Shown: one piece after another, positions 24,104-31,937 of the stretch
How positions within the stretch are numbered: the first letter of the stretch is position 1
How the letters are laid out: each line of letters opens with the position of its first letter
Assembly: GCA_900547825.1 (NCBI GenBank)
Contig: URII01000025.1
Location: 1-32,686, forward strand
DNA from: an uncultured Porphyromonadaceae bacterium
GTDB taxonomy: Bacteria; Bacteroidota; Bacteroidia; Bacteroidales; Muribaculaceae
DNA length: 32,686 nucleotides
Reading direction: 5' to 3'
Made by a program: the position numbers and the translations under genes
The notes under the pieces: model-generated
The model's input: only the letters and a program-made list of their open reading frames with translations
Database searches by the model: none
Told to the model about the DNA's origin: nothing

Positions 24104-24254
24104 ATTTAAGAATTCCCCGGGGCTGAAGAGTCAGCCCTCATGCCGAAAATCGGCGAGGCTTCCGGTGCGGGACACATTCCCGCTATAAGGACTGATCCCG
24201 CATTCCGTGATAAAGTCCGGTGGTAGCCTGAAGTTGAATATTATATCTTACACA
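24104..24254 (+). ncRNA. Structured 5' leader of unknown family (candidate cis-regulatory RNA)
   Basis: The leader is GC-rich against its surroundings and folds by eye into successive hairpins: A, 7 bp (24120-24126 with 24131-24137, loop AGAG); B, 5 bp (24142-24146 with 24150-24154); C, 6 bp GCGGGA/TCCCGC (24167-24172 with 24178-24183); D, 5 bp GGACT/AGTCC (24189-24193 with 24214-24218). An outer stem AGGCT/AGCCT (24156-24160 with 24225-24229) encloses C and D. A second TCCCGC (24196-24201) could compete with the first for GCGGGA, and CCGG (24162-24165) could pair with CCGG (24217-24220) at the expense of hairpin D, so two folds are possible. I cannot match it to a known riboswitch class. It could also be an independent small RNA. 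Confidence 0.45.
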
Positions 24255-24755
24255 ATGAAGAAAACAATGACATTCATTGCGTTCTTCTCAATTCTTCTCC
24301 TGACAGTATCGGCCCACACCGAGAGTGTCTATGAAGCCGCTGAAGGCTACCAGGCACCCTTGTTCAAGCTTGATGAAAGTTATGCTTCCCTCGAAGGGAA
24401 TTTTGATCTTGCCGATATGCAGGGACGTTATGTCCTCCTGTCGTTCTGGAGCTCCGCCGATGCCTCTTCGCGCATTGCCGTTGCCGATTACGACCGGATG
24501 GCCCGTTCCGTGGATGAAGACCTCATGTGTCGCGTGTCCGTTAATATGGACTCCAACAGCGCCCTGTTTCAGGAAATAGTGCGTCATGACTCAATGAGGG
24601 AGAGAATGCATTTTCGTGCGTCAGGTGACAAAGCCGTCGGGTTGACAAAACTTTATCATCTTGACAAAGGTTACCGCACGATGCTTATAGACCCCACCGG
24701 GCGCATCGTGGCCGTCAATCCTTCTTCCATTCAATTGACTGAAATTCTAAATTGA
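24255..24755 (+). CDS. Exported thioredoxin-fold protein lacking the CxxC active site
   Basis: The product is 166 residues from the ATG at 24255 (a GTG at 24207 lies within the leader and is rejected). It has a signal peptide ('FIAFFSILLLTVSA') and a thioredoxin/TlpA-like core: 'PLFKLDESYASLEGNFDLADMQGRYVLLSFW', then 'SSADASSR' (66-73) where active members have a CxxC, and a C-terminal 'YRTMLIDPTGRIVAVNP' strand pair. With no catalytic cysteines it cannot act as a thiol oxidoreductase; a binding or scaffolding role is possible. It has its own promoter, long leader and terminator. Confidence 0.8.
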   Translation: MKKTMTFIAFFSILLLTVSAHTESVYEAAEGYQAPLFKLDESYASLEGNFDLADMQGRYVLLSFWSSADASSRIAVADYDRMARSVDEDLMCRVSVNMDSNSALFQEIVRHDSMRERMHFRASGDKAVGLTKLYHLDKGYRTMLIDPTGRIVAVNPSSIQLTEILN

Positions 24756-24763
24756 TTATGACA

Positions 24764-24802
24764 GGTTGCTCCGCATCGGTTTGTGCGCGGAAGCAGCCTT
24801 TT
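24764..24802 (+). terminator. Intrinsic terminator after the thioredoxin-fold gene
   Basis: An imperfect 11-bp stem (GGTTGCTCCGC 24764-24774 with GCGG-A-AGCAGCC 24786-24797, one bulge and one wobble pair) is followed by TTTTT. Confidence 0.85.
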
Positions 24803-24850
24803 TAATTTCTACTTCCTACTTTCTAATTTATCCGTATCTTTGCATCCGTA

Positions 24851-25225
24851 ATGATCAGGACATTATTTTATATAGGTGCGGGAAGTTTCCTCGGAGGTGT
24901 GGCACGCTATGGTGTTTCCCGTATCATGGCCCGGTTGATGGGGCTCCCCTCGGTGTGGGGCACCTTTGTAGCCAATATTGCCGGATGCCTGTTTATCGGT
25001 GTGATATATGGCCTCATGCAGCGTTATAACATTCTGAACGACAATCTGCGGCTGTTTCTTACTGTGGGATTCTGCGGAGGGTTCACTACATTTTCCACAT
25101 TTATAAATGAAAATTACGCCATCCTTTCCGACGGCCGTTATTTCCACATGGCCCTATATGCCGGCATAAGCCTTGTCCTGGGCCTTGTTGCCGTGCATTT
25201 CGGCTACATGCTTTCCCGGTTGTAA
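24851..25225 (+). CDS. crcB: Fluoride ion channel CrcB/Fluc
   Basis: This 124-residue protein with four hydrophobic segments is the Fluc/CrcB type: 'GAGSFLGGVARYGVSR' at the start, 'GTFVANIAGCLFIG' (with the pore asparagine) and 'GFCGGFTTFSTF' (72-83, phenylalanine box). Fluc channels are dimers that expel fluoride across the inner membrane. No fluoride riboswitch is evident upstream. A near-consensus -7 element (TATCTTTTG, 24834-24842) lies just before the start, one base longer than consensus. The last 22 nt overlap the end of the opposing solute-binding protein gene. Confidence 0.96.
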   Translation: MIRTLFYIGAGSFLGGVARYGVSRIMARLMGLPSVWGTFVANIAGCLFIGVIYGLMQRYNILNDNLRLFLTVGFCGGFTTFSTFINENYAILSDGRYFHMALYAGISLVLGLVAVHFGYMLSRL

Positions 25226-26043
25226 CGCTTCAGCAGCTCTTCATACCACGGAGTGCTCTTTGTCCTGACTATCATCGAATCAAGCTTTGCTGCCAATGTC
25301 GTGTCACGTGCTGCCACCACCCACGATTGGAATTGCGTGAACGATATCCCCGTGGATATGTGGGCCAGTGGATACGACTGCGCCAGCCGCCGGGCCACTT
25401 TCTCATTCACCACCGCCAGCGGCAGATGTCCCGACGCCGTTAGTATGAACAATTGTTCCGCACTGTATTCCTCGCTTTGGCGCACTATTATAGTGTCCCC
25501 GATCTCCCGGGCGAGATTGTCGAGCCGGCCCGCTGCCGCCGATCCGTAAGTCACATACACAGTCCGCCCTGCAAGGTCAAGCTGGGTTCCTACCGACGGT
25601 TGTGCCGAAGCCGAGTCAAGCCTCTGCACTAAGATCTGCCTGTCAAGCAACACAGGTTCCGTGAACCGGTATTCACTGCCGTACGACGCCGTCGATGGCA
25701 TATCCGCCACCACAATGTCATACAGTCCGGTGTTCAGGCCGTTCAGTCCCTCCGATAATGCCGTAAGCGGGTGAAATTTCAGAGTAAGCCCGTTGTCCGA
25801 GGCTATATGCCTTATCATGTCATAGCTGAATCCTCCCAAAGTGTCGGCATAGCGGTAGAGCGACATAGGTGAATACTCTATCGCCACATCTATAGTGTCC
25901 CCTTGCGAGGGGCGGGGAGTCCCGTCCCATATCTCGGGAGTGCGGTGGCTGCATTGCCGCAGCATATACATTGCCGCTATTGTTATTACGAGCAGCAGAA
26001 GCAACGCCGCGGGGCGTATTTTTGTCGGGCTGGGGCGTTTCAT
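25204..26043 (-). CDS. Membrane-anchored solute-binding protein (SBP_bac_3 type, MltF-like)
   Basis: The 279-residue protein has an N-terminal hydrophobic anchor ('AALLLLLVITIAAMYML') and a periplasmic binding domain: 'IDVAIEYSPMSLYRYADTLGGFSYDMIRHIASDNGLTLKF', 'GLNTGLYDIVVADMPST', 'RQILVQRLD', 'LAGRTVYVTYGSAAAGRL'. Such domains bind amino acids or, in MltF, peptidoglycan fragments. It has no lytic transglycosylase (SLT) domain, and no permease or ATPase gene is adjacent. It lies 36 nt downstream of a porin gene on the same strand, so uptake across the outer membrane may be linked to it. Confidence 0.82.
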   Translation of the reverse strand: MKRPSPTKIRPAALLLLLVITIAAMYMLRQCSHRTPEIWDGTPRPSQGDTIDVAIEYSPMSLYRYADTLGGFSYDMIRHIASDNGLTLKFHPLTALSEGLNGLNTGLYDIVVADMPSTASYGSEYRFTEPVLLDRQILVQRLDSASAQPSVGTQLDLAGRTVYVTYGSAAAGRLDNLAREIGDTIIVRQSEEYSAEQLFILTASGHLPLAVVNEKVARRLAQSYPLAHISTGISFTQFQSWVVAARDTTLAAKLDSMIVRTKSTPWYEELLKRYNRESM

Positions 26044-26079
26044 GATTGTGGAATAAAAGGATAGGACATCTCTCCTGCA

Positions 26080-28059
26080 TCAGTCCGCAAAATCCACTGA
26101 AACGCCTAATATGAATTTTCTCGGGTTCATCGGATAATGGGGCATGGAGAAGTAATTGTTGCCGGTAAGGCCCTGGTTCACATGCGACAGCATTACATAG
26201 AACCGGGCTTTCGACAGCCGCATGTTGGCATATACATTCATATAGGGATAATTCCCTACAAGCATCTGGTCCTGGTTTATGAACGTCATCGTGGCAGGCT
26301 GGTAGCTTGGAGCCTTGTAGCGGGTGAAGTAATCGCAGTCCACTCCTAACTGTACATGCAGCACCTTGGCCACCCTGAACTGCAGATACAGGTTGGAATA
26401 CACCGCCAGCGCCGGCAGCGGTATCACATTCTCATTCGACGTGGCCTGGTACGTGATGCGGTTGTCCCAGTGCAGTATGCCCGCTTTCAGGTTCTGGCAC
26501 AATTGCGCATGAAACACCTGTACACCACCGCTGTGCTGTACGGGCATCGACTGTGAATTGAAATATATGGCCCCGTTCACATTGCTTACCCCTATGTTCA
26601 GGTGTGTGCCCGTACGCCCTATGTCAAGCGCTCCTCCGAACTTCACGGTTTTGGTCTTGGAGAAGTCATTTTGCCATATGAAATGATTCGACACATAGTT
26701 CTCAAGTAGATACGACGGCTCCCTGTTCTCGAACGACCCGTAAGCCTGCACCCTCACCGAATCGCCGAAAAGCTTGAACCGTGTGGTCACATTCCCTTCG
26801 GCCTTTACCTCGCCCAAAGCGCGTCCGGCCACTCCGAACTGTGCCATAGCCGAATAATTGAGCAGTTTACCTTTCTCCCGCGCCAGCCGACCTCCTATCC
26901 ACAGTTTGTGCAACCCTTTGTCCGAAGGGATTCTTGAGTCGAAAGGGTAGGGGTCAAGTCCCTCGGGAGTCTCTGTCAGCGACACTGTGTCCGTGGCCTG
27001 GGTATACTTCGAATACTCATGAGTGGCAAATGCCGTCAGGCTCGCTGCAGCGTATTTGTTGAACCCTTCAAGCAGCGATATGCCCACTGTGTTCTGCACC
27101 GAGTGATACGATGTGCGGTCGTATGTGCCCGATGCGTCAAGATAGGTATGGTCCCAGAATTCCCGGGCCTCCGTGGCGTTTGTATTGCGGAATATATGCC
27201 GGTTTGTGTCCCAGTTGAAAGTCCATATTATGGCCGACACGGGCACAAACTTGGTCACCGCTATTGAGTCCGAATCGCTTGCCGCTGTGGTGTAATGGCC
27301 GAGGTTATACCGGTTGTTTAGGAAGAAATTTGATCCCACCACTCTTGAATGTGCCGCCGTGAGGTTCGTGGGTATCGATTTCGAATCTATCGACGATACT
27401 CCCCCCTGAAGCTCGGCCGGATCGGTGATATACAGGTCGTCCGTTATGCCGCCGTTCTCCTTGTTGAGCATGTTGTAGTGGAAAAAATCCGCCTGCATCT
27501 GGTATCTGTCGCCCATATACGACGCTGAGAACCCCCAGGTCAGATCTTTCACAGCCTGATAATTGTACATACCCTTGGAGTACAGATAGTCTATCATCGC
27601 GCCTACCTGCCACCGTGGCCCGGCATTGCCCGAGAATATCCCGCGCAGGCGGTCCTGCGAGTTTTCTTTTGACCCTCCGGTGTTGTAGCTCAGCAGGGTC
27701 ATGGGTATGCGGGTGTTGTAATACTGGTGCTCGTCAAGCGGCGGTAGCCATGCCCGTAGCGGATCCACAAAGAAAAAGTCGCGCCCCGGCTTGCGCTGGA
27801 AATATATCATGTCAAGCACCTCGGCCCCCAGATTGCCCGTTGCTGCCTCGGCATCATACACCATCGCCGGCACTGAGCGCTGGCCATAGTTGTTGAACAG
27901 CGTGTCAATCGTGGCCGGCTCATGAAATCCGAGCGGCTCGGTCGCCATCCATGAGTACGACGGCTCTACCACAGGCGGTTTGGCCTGAGCGCCGAAAACA
28001 GTTGCCGCTGCCGCCAGCATGGCACACAATGAATGCGTTAACTCTTTGAGGTGTCTCAT
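26080..28059 (-). CDS. Putative outer-membrane porin (Porin_10 family)
   Basis: The 659-residue product begins with a signal peptide ('LCAMLAAAATVFGAQA') and then a long beta-rich body, with 'YSTRIPMTLLSYNTGGS'-like and 'QDRLRGIFSGNAGPRWQVGAMIDYLYSKGMYNYQAV' segments typical of the Bacteroidota Porin_10 family and a C-terminal strand ending in 'VSVDFAD'. Substrate is unknown. A -7 element (TACCTTTG, 28087-28080) lies about 20 nt upstream without a good -33. Length is in the usual range for the family. Confidence 0.85.
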   Translation of the reverse strand: MRHLKELTHSLCAMLAAAATVFGAQAKPPVVEPSYSWMATEPLGFHEPATIDTLFNNYGQRSVPAMVYDAEAATGNLGAEVLDMIYFQRKPGRDFFFVDPLRAWLPPLDEHQYYNTRIPMTLLSYNTGGSKENSQDRLRGIFSGNAGPRWQVGAMIDYLYSKGMYNYQAVKDLTWGFSASYMGDRYQMQADFFHYNMLNKENGGITDDLYITDPAELQGGVSSIDSKSIPTNLTAAHSRVVGSNFFLNNRYNLGHYTTAASDSDSIAVTKFVPVSAIIWTFNWDTNRHIFRNTNATEAREFWDHTYLDASGTYDRTSYHSVQNTVGISLLEGFNKYAAASLTAFATHEYSKYTQATDTVSLTETPEGLDPYPFDSRIPSDKGLHKLWIGGRLAREKGKLLNYSAMAQFGVAGRALGEVKAEGNVTTRFKLFGDSVRVQAYGSFENREPSYLLENYVSNHFIWQNDFSKTKTVKFGGALDIGRTGTHLNIGVSNVNGAIYFNSQSMPVQHSGGVQVFHAQLCQNLKAGILHWDNRITYQATSNENVIPLPALAVYSNLYLQFRVAKVLHVQLGVDCDYFTRYKAPSYQPATMTFINQDQMLVGNYPYMNVYANMRLSKARFYVMLSHVNQGLTGNNYFSMPHYPMNPRKFILGVSVDFAD

Positions 28060-28079
28060 CCCACGGACAAATTCGGCTG

Positions 28080-28087
28080 CAAAGGTA
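28080..28087 (-). promoter_or_regulatory. Candidate -7 element for the porin gene
   Basis: TACCTTTG on the minus strand matches TAnnTTTG; the expected -33 position holds no TTTG, so the match is partial. Confidence 0.4.
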
Positions 28088-28117
28088 GGATTTAATTAGG
28101 TAAAAAGCACTGAAATT

Positions 28118-28149
28118 TTTGTTTTTTCCGAAAGTTAACACTAATTTTG
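28118..28149 (+). promoter_or_regulatory. Bacteroidota promoter for tRNA-Leu
   Basis: TTTG (28118-28121), exactly 20 nt, then TAATTTTG (28142-28149). The start site would be about 28156, some 9 nt before the mature tRNA. Confidence 0.75.
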
Positions 28150-28164
28150 CACCACAATCAGGCT

Positions 28165-28248
28165 GCTCGAATGGTGGAATGGTAGACACGAAGGACTTAA
28201 AATCCTTTGGCCATTGCGGCTGTGCGGGTTCGAGTCCCGCTTCGAGCA
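28165..28248 (+). tRNA. tRNA-Leu (anticodon UAA)
   Basis: The acceptor stem GCTCGAA (28165-28171) pairs with TTCGAGC (28241-28247). The anticodon arm AAGGA-CTTAAAA-TCCTT places TAA at 28198-28200. The T arm GCGGG-TTCGAGT-CCCGC is intact, and the long variable arm (about 28208-28223) is as expected for a class II leucine tRNA. The 3' CCA is not encoded. Confidence 0.97.
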
Positions 28249-28263
28249 CACATCGGTTCGTTT

Positions 28264-28290
28264 GAAGGCCTTAAGTTTCTTAAGGTCTTC
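28264..28290 (+). terminator. Hairpin downstream of tRNA-Leu
   Basis: An 11-bp stem (28264-28274 with 28280-28290, one G-U pair) has a 5-nt loop. No T run follows on this strand, so it may act as a processing or pausing structure rather than a strong terminator. Confidence 0.5.
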
Positions 28291-28329
28291 AATCTATTGT
28301 AAGTAATCAGCATAAATCAGCCCTTCCCC

Positions 28330-28884
28330 ATGTTTCTGAACTTTCTTAAATGTATGCTTCAGCTCATCCTTTCGCCTACACATGGCTGGGAGGATATTTC
28401 GGCCGAGGGGCGCGACGAGCACTCCGTTGCCGTGGGTGGGCTGTACCCTTTGCTCGCCCTTGCCGGAGCTTCGGCATTTGTGGGAATGGCATTCCATCAG
28501 GAACTTACATTCATTGTGGCCGTGCAGCGGGCTATGGTGACGTTTGTTGCCTATTTCGCCTCTTATTTTTTCTCCATGTTCATGCTTTCATTCCTTCTTG
28601 CGCCGTTGGTAAGCGGGGGTGAAGTCAATGATCGCCGCCTCTCCACGTTTGTGTCATATGTTATAGCACTTATGGCATTGCTTACGCTTATCGACAACTG
28701 TTTGCCTACATCCCCCGCCGTAATAGGTTTTCTTCCCTTATATATTATTGTTATACTATGGAAAGGGTGGCGTTACATGGCGGTGGTGCCCGGCAGGGTC
28801 ATCCGTTTTGTGATTATAGGATTCGTGACAATCATGTTGCCTCCTTATGCTTTGCGCCTATTGTTCCATTTTATTGTGGGTTGA
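28330..28884 (+). CDS. Yip1-like integral membrane protein
   Basis: The 184-residue protein starts with the typical 'LILSPTHGWEDIS' segment of Yip1-domain proteins and then has about five hydrophobic helices. The family is of unknown function in bacteria, with an inner-membrane location. smpB begins 9 nt after its stop codon, so the two may be co-transcribed, possibly also with the tRNA. Confidence 0.8.
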   Translation: MFLNFLKCMLQLILSPTHGWEDISAEGRDEHSVAVGGLYPLLALAGASAFVGMAFHQELTFIVAVQRAMVTFVAYFASYFFSMFMLSFLLAPLVSGGEVNDRRLSTFVSYVIALMALLTLIDNCLPTSPAVIGFLPLYIIVILWKGWRYMAVVPGRVIRFVIIGFVTIMLPPYALRLLFHFIVG

Positions 28885-28893
28885 CACCGGTTT

Positions 28894-29349
28894 ATGAAAT
28901 TCAAGGAAGTAAATATAAAGAACAAACGTGCCGCTTACGACTATGCCATAAGCGACACCTATACTGCCGGAATTGTGCTTACCGGCACTGAGATAAAATC
29001 CATACGCCTCGGCAAGGCGAGTCTTGTCGACACATTCTGCTTCATCAACAATGGCGAGGTATGGGTCAAGAATATGAATGTGTCCGAATATTTCTACGGC
29101 ACATATAACAACCACGAAGCCCGGCGTGACCGCAAGCTCCTGCTCAACCGCAAGGAAATCCGCGCGTTGGAAAAAGTCGGGAAAGAGCCGGGCTATACCA
29201 TTGTGCCCCTGCGCCTGTTTATAAACGACAGGGGCTACGCCAAACTTGTGATAGGTGTGGCACGTGGCAAGAAAGAATATGATAAGCGCCAGTCCATAAA
29301 AGAGCGTGAGGACAAGCGCTATATGGCAAGGATAATGCAGAAGCGTTGA
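28894..29349 (+). CDS. smpB: SsrA-binding protein SmpB
   Basis: The 151-residue protein is a typical SmpB: 'NKRAAYDYAISDTYTAGIVLTGTEIKSIRLGKASLVDTF' (10-48), 'YFYGTYNNHEARRDRKLLLNRKEI' and a basic C-terminal tail ('KREDKR' type) ending in 'MARIMQKR'. It binds tmRNA and delivers it to stalled ribosomes in trans-translation. The tmRNA gene itself is not in this window. Confidence 0.97.
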   Translation: MKFKEVNIKNKRAAYDYAISDTYTAGIVLTGTEIKSIRLGKASLVDTFCFINNGEVWVKNMNVSEYFYGTYNNHEARRDRKLLLNRKEIRALEKVGKEPGYTIVPLRLFINDRGYAKLVIGVARGKKEYDKRQSIKEREDKRYMARIMQKR

Positions 29350-29389
29350 GCCTCTTTGCGTCGCTTCGCCTTTATTGTCTGATAGACTC

Positions 29390-30511
29390 TTATGGATTCA
29401 GTACCAGCCTGAATCCGAGATTCTGTTTTCCCACTATCGGTTTGGCCCTGTCGCGCCAGTAAACGCGGCATTCCTGTTCCGGCGAGTTCCACGCTCCGCC
29501 GCGCACCACCTTGAACATTCCCGCGGCAGGCCCTTTCGGATCCGTTTGGGCTGCGGTAGGATATTGTTCGAACCAGTCGCTGCACCATTCGGCCACATTG
29601 CCGCTCATGTCGTATATCCCGAGCGAGTTGGGTTTGCGGGTGCCCGCGTCGTGTGTGCGTTTTGATCCGTTCGGTTCATACCAGCCCACTTCGTCCAGCA
29701 GGGTCGATCCGCTGTAATCCGTGGGGAGCTGCCGGTTGCCTCCGCGTGCGGTATATTCCCATTGTGCCTCCGTTGGCAGGCTGTATTCGCGTCCGGTTAT
29801 CTCGTTGAGCTTGCTTATGAACTCCATTACAGCCTCATGGCTCACATTTGTTATAGGCAGATCGTCGCCGCTCCAACGCGATGGATTGGCCACATCCCCC
29901 ATCACCTTGAACCATTCTTTCTGTGTGATCTCCTTCGATCCGATGAAAAAGGAGCTTACCGTCACTGTGTGCGGATCCCAGCCGTTACGTCCGCTGTCTT
30001 TCACACCCATGGTGAAAGTGCCCCCCTCCACATATATCATATTCTCCTCTATGCCCTTGATTACCGGATCCGATGCTTCCGGTTTGGGTTCGGTGTGCAC
30101 ATACCCGGCGTTGAGGTCCACCGATGCGAGGCTCTCGCCCGGACGCGGCATCCTCACCGGGCGCGACGGCTGCTGGCGTGTGCGTGGTGCCGCCGTGCTT
30201 GTGGCCGGAACGGTAGCGGACTCCTGCTTTCCTCCCTGTGGCGTCGATGGCGTGGTGTTCTGCGGTTTCGTTGGTTTTGAGCCCCCTGAAATCTTACCGT
30301 TGGCCCGTTTTATAGCAGCGTTGGCCTGTGATTTCTCTTTTGAGGATATGCCCGGCAATGCCGCCGCAGCCCTGTAATATTTGAGGGCGGTGGGGTAGTC
30401 CCCCCGGTTGAATGCGGCGTTTCCCTTGCCCATTGTGGTGGTGAATGCCGATGCAAGTGCTATCACCACAGAGCACGTTGCCATTGCAAGTACGGATAGT
30501 ATGCGTTTCAT
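29390..30511 (-). CDS. Exported FGE/SUMF-domain protein with N-terminal repeat region
   Basis: The 373-residue protein has a signal peptide, a short TPR-like helix pair ('GNAAFNRGDYPTALKYYRAAAAL'), a Pro/Thr/Gln-rich linker (about 80-130) and a C-terminal FGE-sulfatase domain: 'YVEGGTFTMGVKDSG', 'SLPTEAQWEYTARGG', 'YDMSGNVAEWCSDWFE', 'RVVRGGAWNSPEQECRVYWRDR' and 'NLGFRLVLNP'. This fold includes formylglycine-generating enzymes, EgtB/PvdO enzymes and the T9SS/gliding lipoproteins GldJ and GldK. The catalytic cysteine pair of true formylglycine-generating enzyme is not evident, so a structural or ligand-binding role is more likely. It lies 15 nt downstream of rmuC on the same strand. Confidence 0.88.
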   Translation of the reverse strand: MKRILSVLAMATCSVVIALASAFTTTMGKGNAAFNRGDYPTALKYYRAAAALPGISSKEKSQANAAIKRANGKISGGSKPTKPQNTTPSTPQGGKQESATVPATSTAAPRTRQQPSRPVRMPRPGESLASVDLNAGYVHTEPKPEASDPVIKGIEENMIYVEGGTFTMGVKDSGRNGWDPHTVTVSSFFIGSKEITQKEWFKVMGDVANPSRWSGDDLPITNVSHEAVMEFISKLNEITGREYSLPTEAQWEYTARGGNRQLPTDYSGSTLLDEVGWYEPNGSKRTHDAGTRKPNSLGIYDMSGNVAEWCSDWFEQYPTAAQTDPKGPAAGMFKVVRGGAWNSPEQECRVYWRDRAKPIVGKQNLGFRLVLNP

Positions 30512-30526
30512 TGTAAGTTGTCCGGT

Positions 30527-31777
30527 TTATTTGTTCACTGTAGGTTCTTTAAGTTCTTTGGAGCCTTTCACACCCATTTCCTGAAGTTTGAGCGCCCGGC
30601 CTATGAGGTTGCCTGTGCCGCTTGACAGCTTCTTGAATGCTGACGTATATGCTTCGTCGGTTTTGTCGATGGCCCGTTTTATTTTTTCCATGTCCTCCAC
30701 AAATCCCACAAACTTGTCGTGCATGCGTCCGGCCATTTCGGCTATCTCCAAGGCATTGCGGCCCTGGCGGTCCTCGATCCACAGCTGCCTTATCAGGCGC
30801 AGCACCGACACTAAGTGTGTTGGCGACACTATGAGCACACGGCTCTCGAAAGCATCCTGCCACAAGGAGTTGTCAGCCTTCATGGCCGTTATGTATGCCC
30901 CTTCGTTGGGAATGAACATCATCACGAAATCCAGCACCTCCTTGTTCCCTTTGCCCAAAAAGTCCTGATAGCGTTTGTCACGCAGCTCCTTTATGTGGCT
31001 TCGTGTCGAGTTCAGGTGGCGCCGCAGGGCCTCCGTTCGCATTTCTTCCGTCGGGGCATTCACATAATCGATATAGGCAGTGAGCGACACCTTCGAGTCA
31101 ATCACAGCATCCCCGCGGTTGGGGTAGTGGATCACCACATCGGGCCGGAGCATGCGGCCGTTGTCGTCGGTTATCGGGCGTCCGTCGCAACCTGTGGTGA
31201 GCTGCACCGAATATTCTACATCGCGTTGCAGCCCGCTTTTCTCGAGTATCGACTCCAGCACCATTTCGCCCCAGTCCCCTTGCACCTTCGAACTCCCTTT
31301 CAGGGCCCGGGCCAGCTCACGGGCCTCGTTGCCTATCGAATTGTTTGTCTCCACCAAGGCCTTTATATGCTCCTGAAGTGAAAACCGTTGGCGGGCCTCC
31401 TCATTGTAACTCTCCGAAAAAAGTTTCTTGAACCTCTCGAAATCATCTTTCAGCGGCGTGAGTATCTGCTTCAGATTGGATTCGTGCTGCTCCCGGAGCG
31501 AGCGCGACGAATTTTCCATTATTTCCGAGGCTATGGCTTTGAAGCTCTCGCGCCGTCGCTGCTCCTCGGCCTGCGACTTCTCATCCGCCTCTTCTATGAT
31601 TTTGCCGAGCCTCTCGTTCTCTGATGTGAGATGGCTTATGCGTTCCCGGCTTACAGCAAGTTCCCGCTCAGCCTCGGCAAGCGCCCGGTCGCGCTGACGT
31701 GAGGCACCTCCCATCATCGCAATGGCGACAATGCTTCCGCAGAGAGCTAACGAAAGGATAATGATAGAGAGAATCAT
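30527..31777 (-). CDS. rmuC: DNA recombination protein RmuC
   Basis: The 416-residue protein has one N-terminal transmembrane helix, a coiled-coil region (about 25-150) rich in Glu, Lys and Arg, and a C-terminal RmuC nuclease-like domain ('KVQGDWGEMVLESILEKSGLQRDVEYSVQ', 'RPDVVIHYPNRGDAVIDSKVSLTAYIDYVNA', 'MFIPNEGAYITAMKAD'). RmuC limits inversions and other rearrangements at short repeats in E. coli; the enzyme activity is not settled. It is followed 15 nt downstream by the FGE-domain gene. Confidence 0.95.
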   Translation of the reverse strand: MILSIIILSLALCGSIVAIAMMGGASRQRDRALAEAERELAVSRERISHLTSENERLGKIIEEADEKSQAEEQRRRESFKAIASEIMENSSRSLREQHESNLKQILTPLKDDFERFKKLFSESYNEEARQRFSLQEHIKALVETNNSIGNEARELARALKGSSKVQGDWGEMVLESILEKSGLQRDVEYSVQLTTGCDGRPITDDNGRMLRPDVVIHYPNRGDAVIDSKVSLTAYIDYVNAPTEEMRTEALRRHLNSTRSHIKELRDKRYQDFLGKGNKEVLDFVMMFIPNEGAYITAMKADNSLWQDAFESRVLIVSPTHLVSVLRLIRQLWIEDRQGRNALEIAEMAGRMHDKFVGFVEDMEKIKRAIDKTDEAYTSAFKKLSSGTGNLIGRALKLQEMGVKGSKELKEPTVNK

Positions 31778-31839
31778 GGCGTAAAGTTACAAAAACCATC
31801 CCGTTCCCCCAAATTTCAGCCGGTCTACCGGCAAAATTA

Positions 31840-31868
31840 AAGCCTGTCCTCCGTTGGGGAACAGGCTT
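31840..31868 (-). terminator. Intrinsic terminator of the ECF sigma gene
   Basis: An 8-bp stem (AAGCCTGT 31840-31847 with ACAGGCTT 31861-31868), extended by a CC/GG pair, is followed on the minus strand by TTAATTTT. It lies about 70 nt beyond the sigma-factor stop codon and makes that gene monocistronic. Confidence 0.75.
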
Positions 31869-31937
31869 ATGTCTACTTAAATATTATGCTTGTATGATGT
31901 ACGGCGCCCTATATTGGGCACATTGCGTATGTTCCGG

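Larger units (their letters stand above)
23945..24254. other. 310-nt gap holding a promoter and a structured leader
   Basis: The first 120 nt contain a 7-bp inverted repeat (GTGATGC at 24045-24051 and GCATCAC at 24069-24075) that touches the -33 element, and no ORF of note. The rest is the promoter (24066-24097) and the leader RNA described separately. Confidence 0.6.

Noticed and set aside
24160..24230. Cobalamin-riboswitch or RNase P resemblance in the leader (CCGGTG..., AAGTCCGG)
   Set aside because: The matches are short and in the wrong order or spacing, and the remaining conserved boxes of either RNA are absent.
24756..24850. Fluoride riboswitch before crcB
   Set aside because: The gap is filled by a terminator and a T-rich promoter region; the conserved crcB-motif segments are missing.
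24766..25029. An 87-codon frame overlapping crcB
   Set aside because: It begins inside a terminator and runs out of frame through crcB; no recognisable domain.
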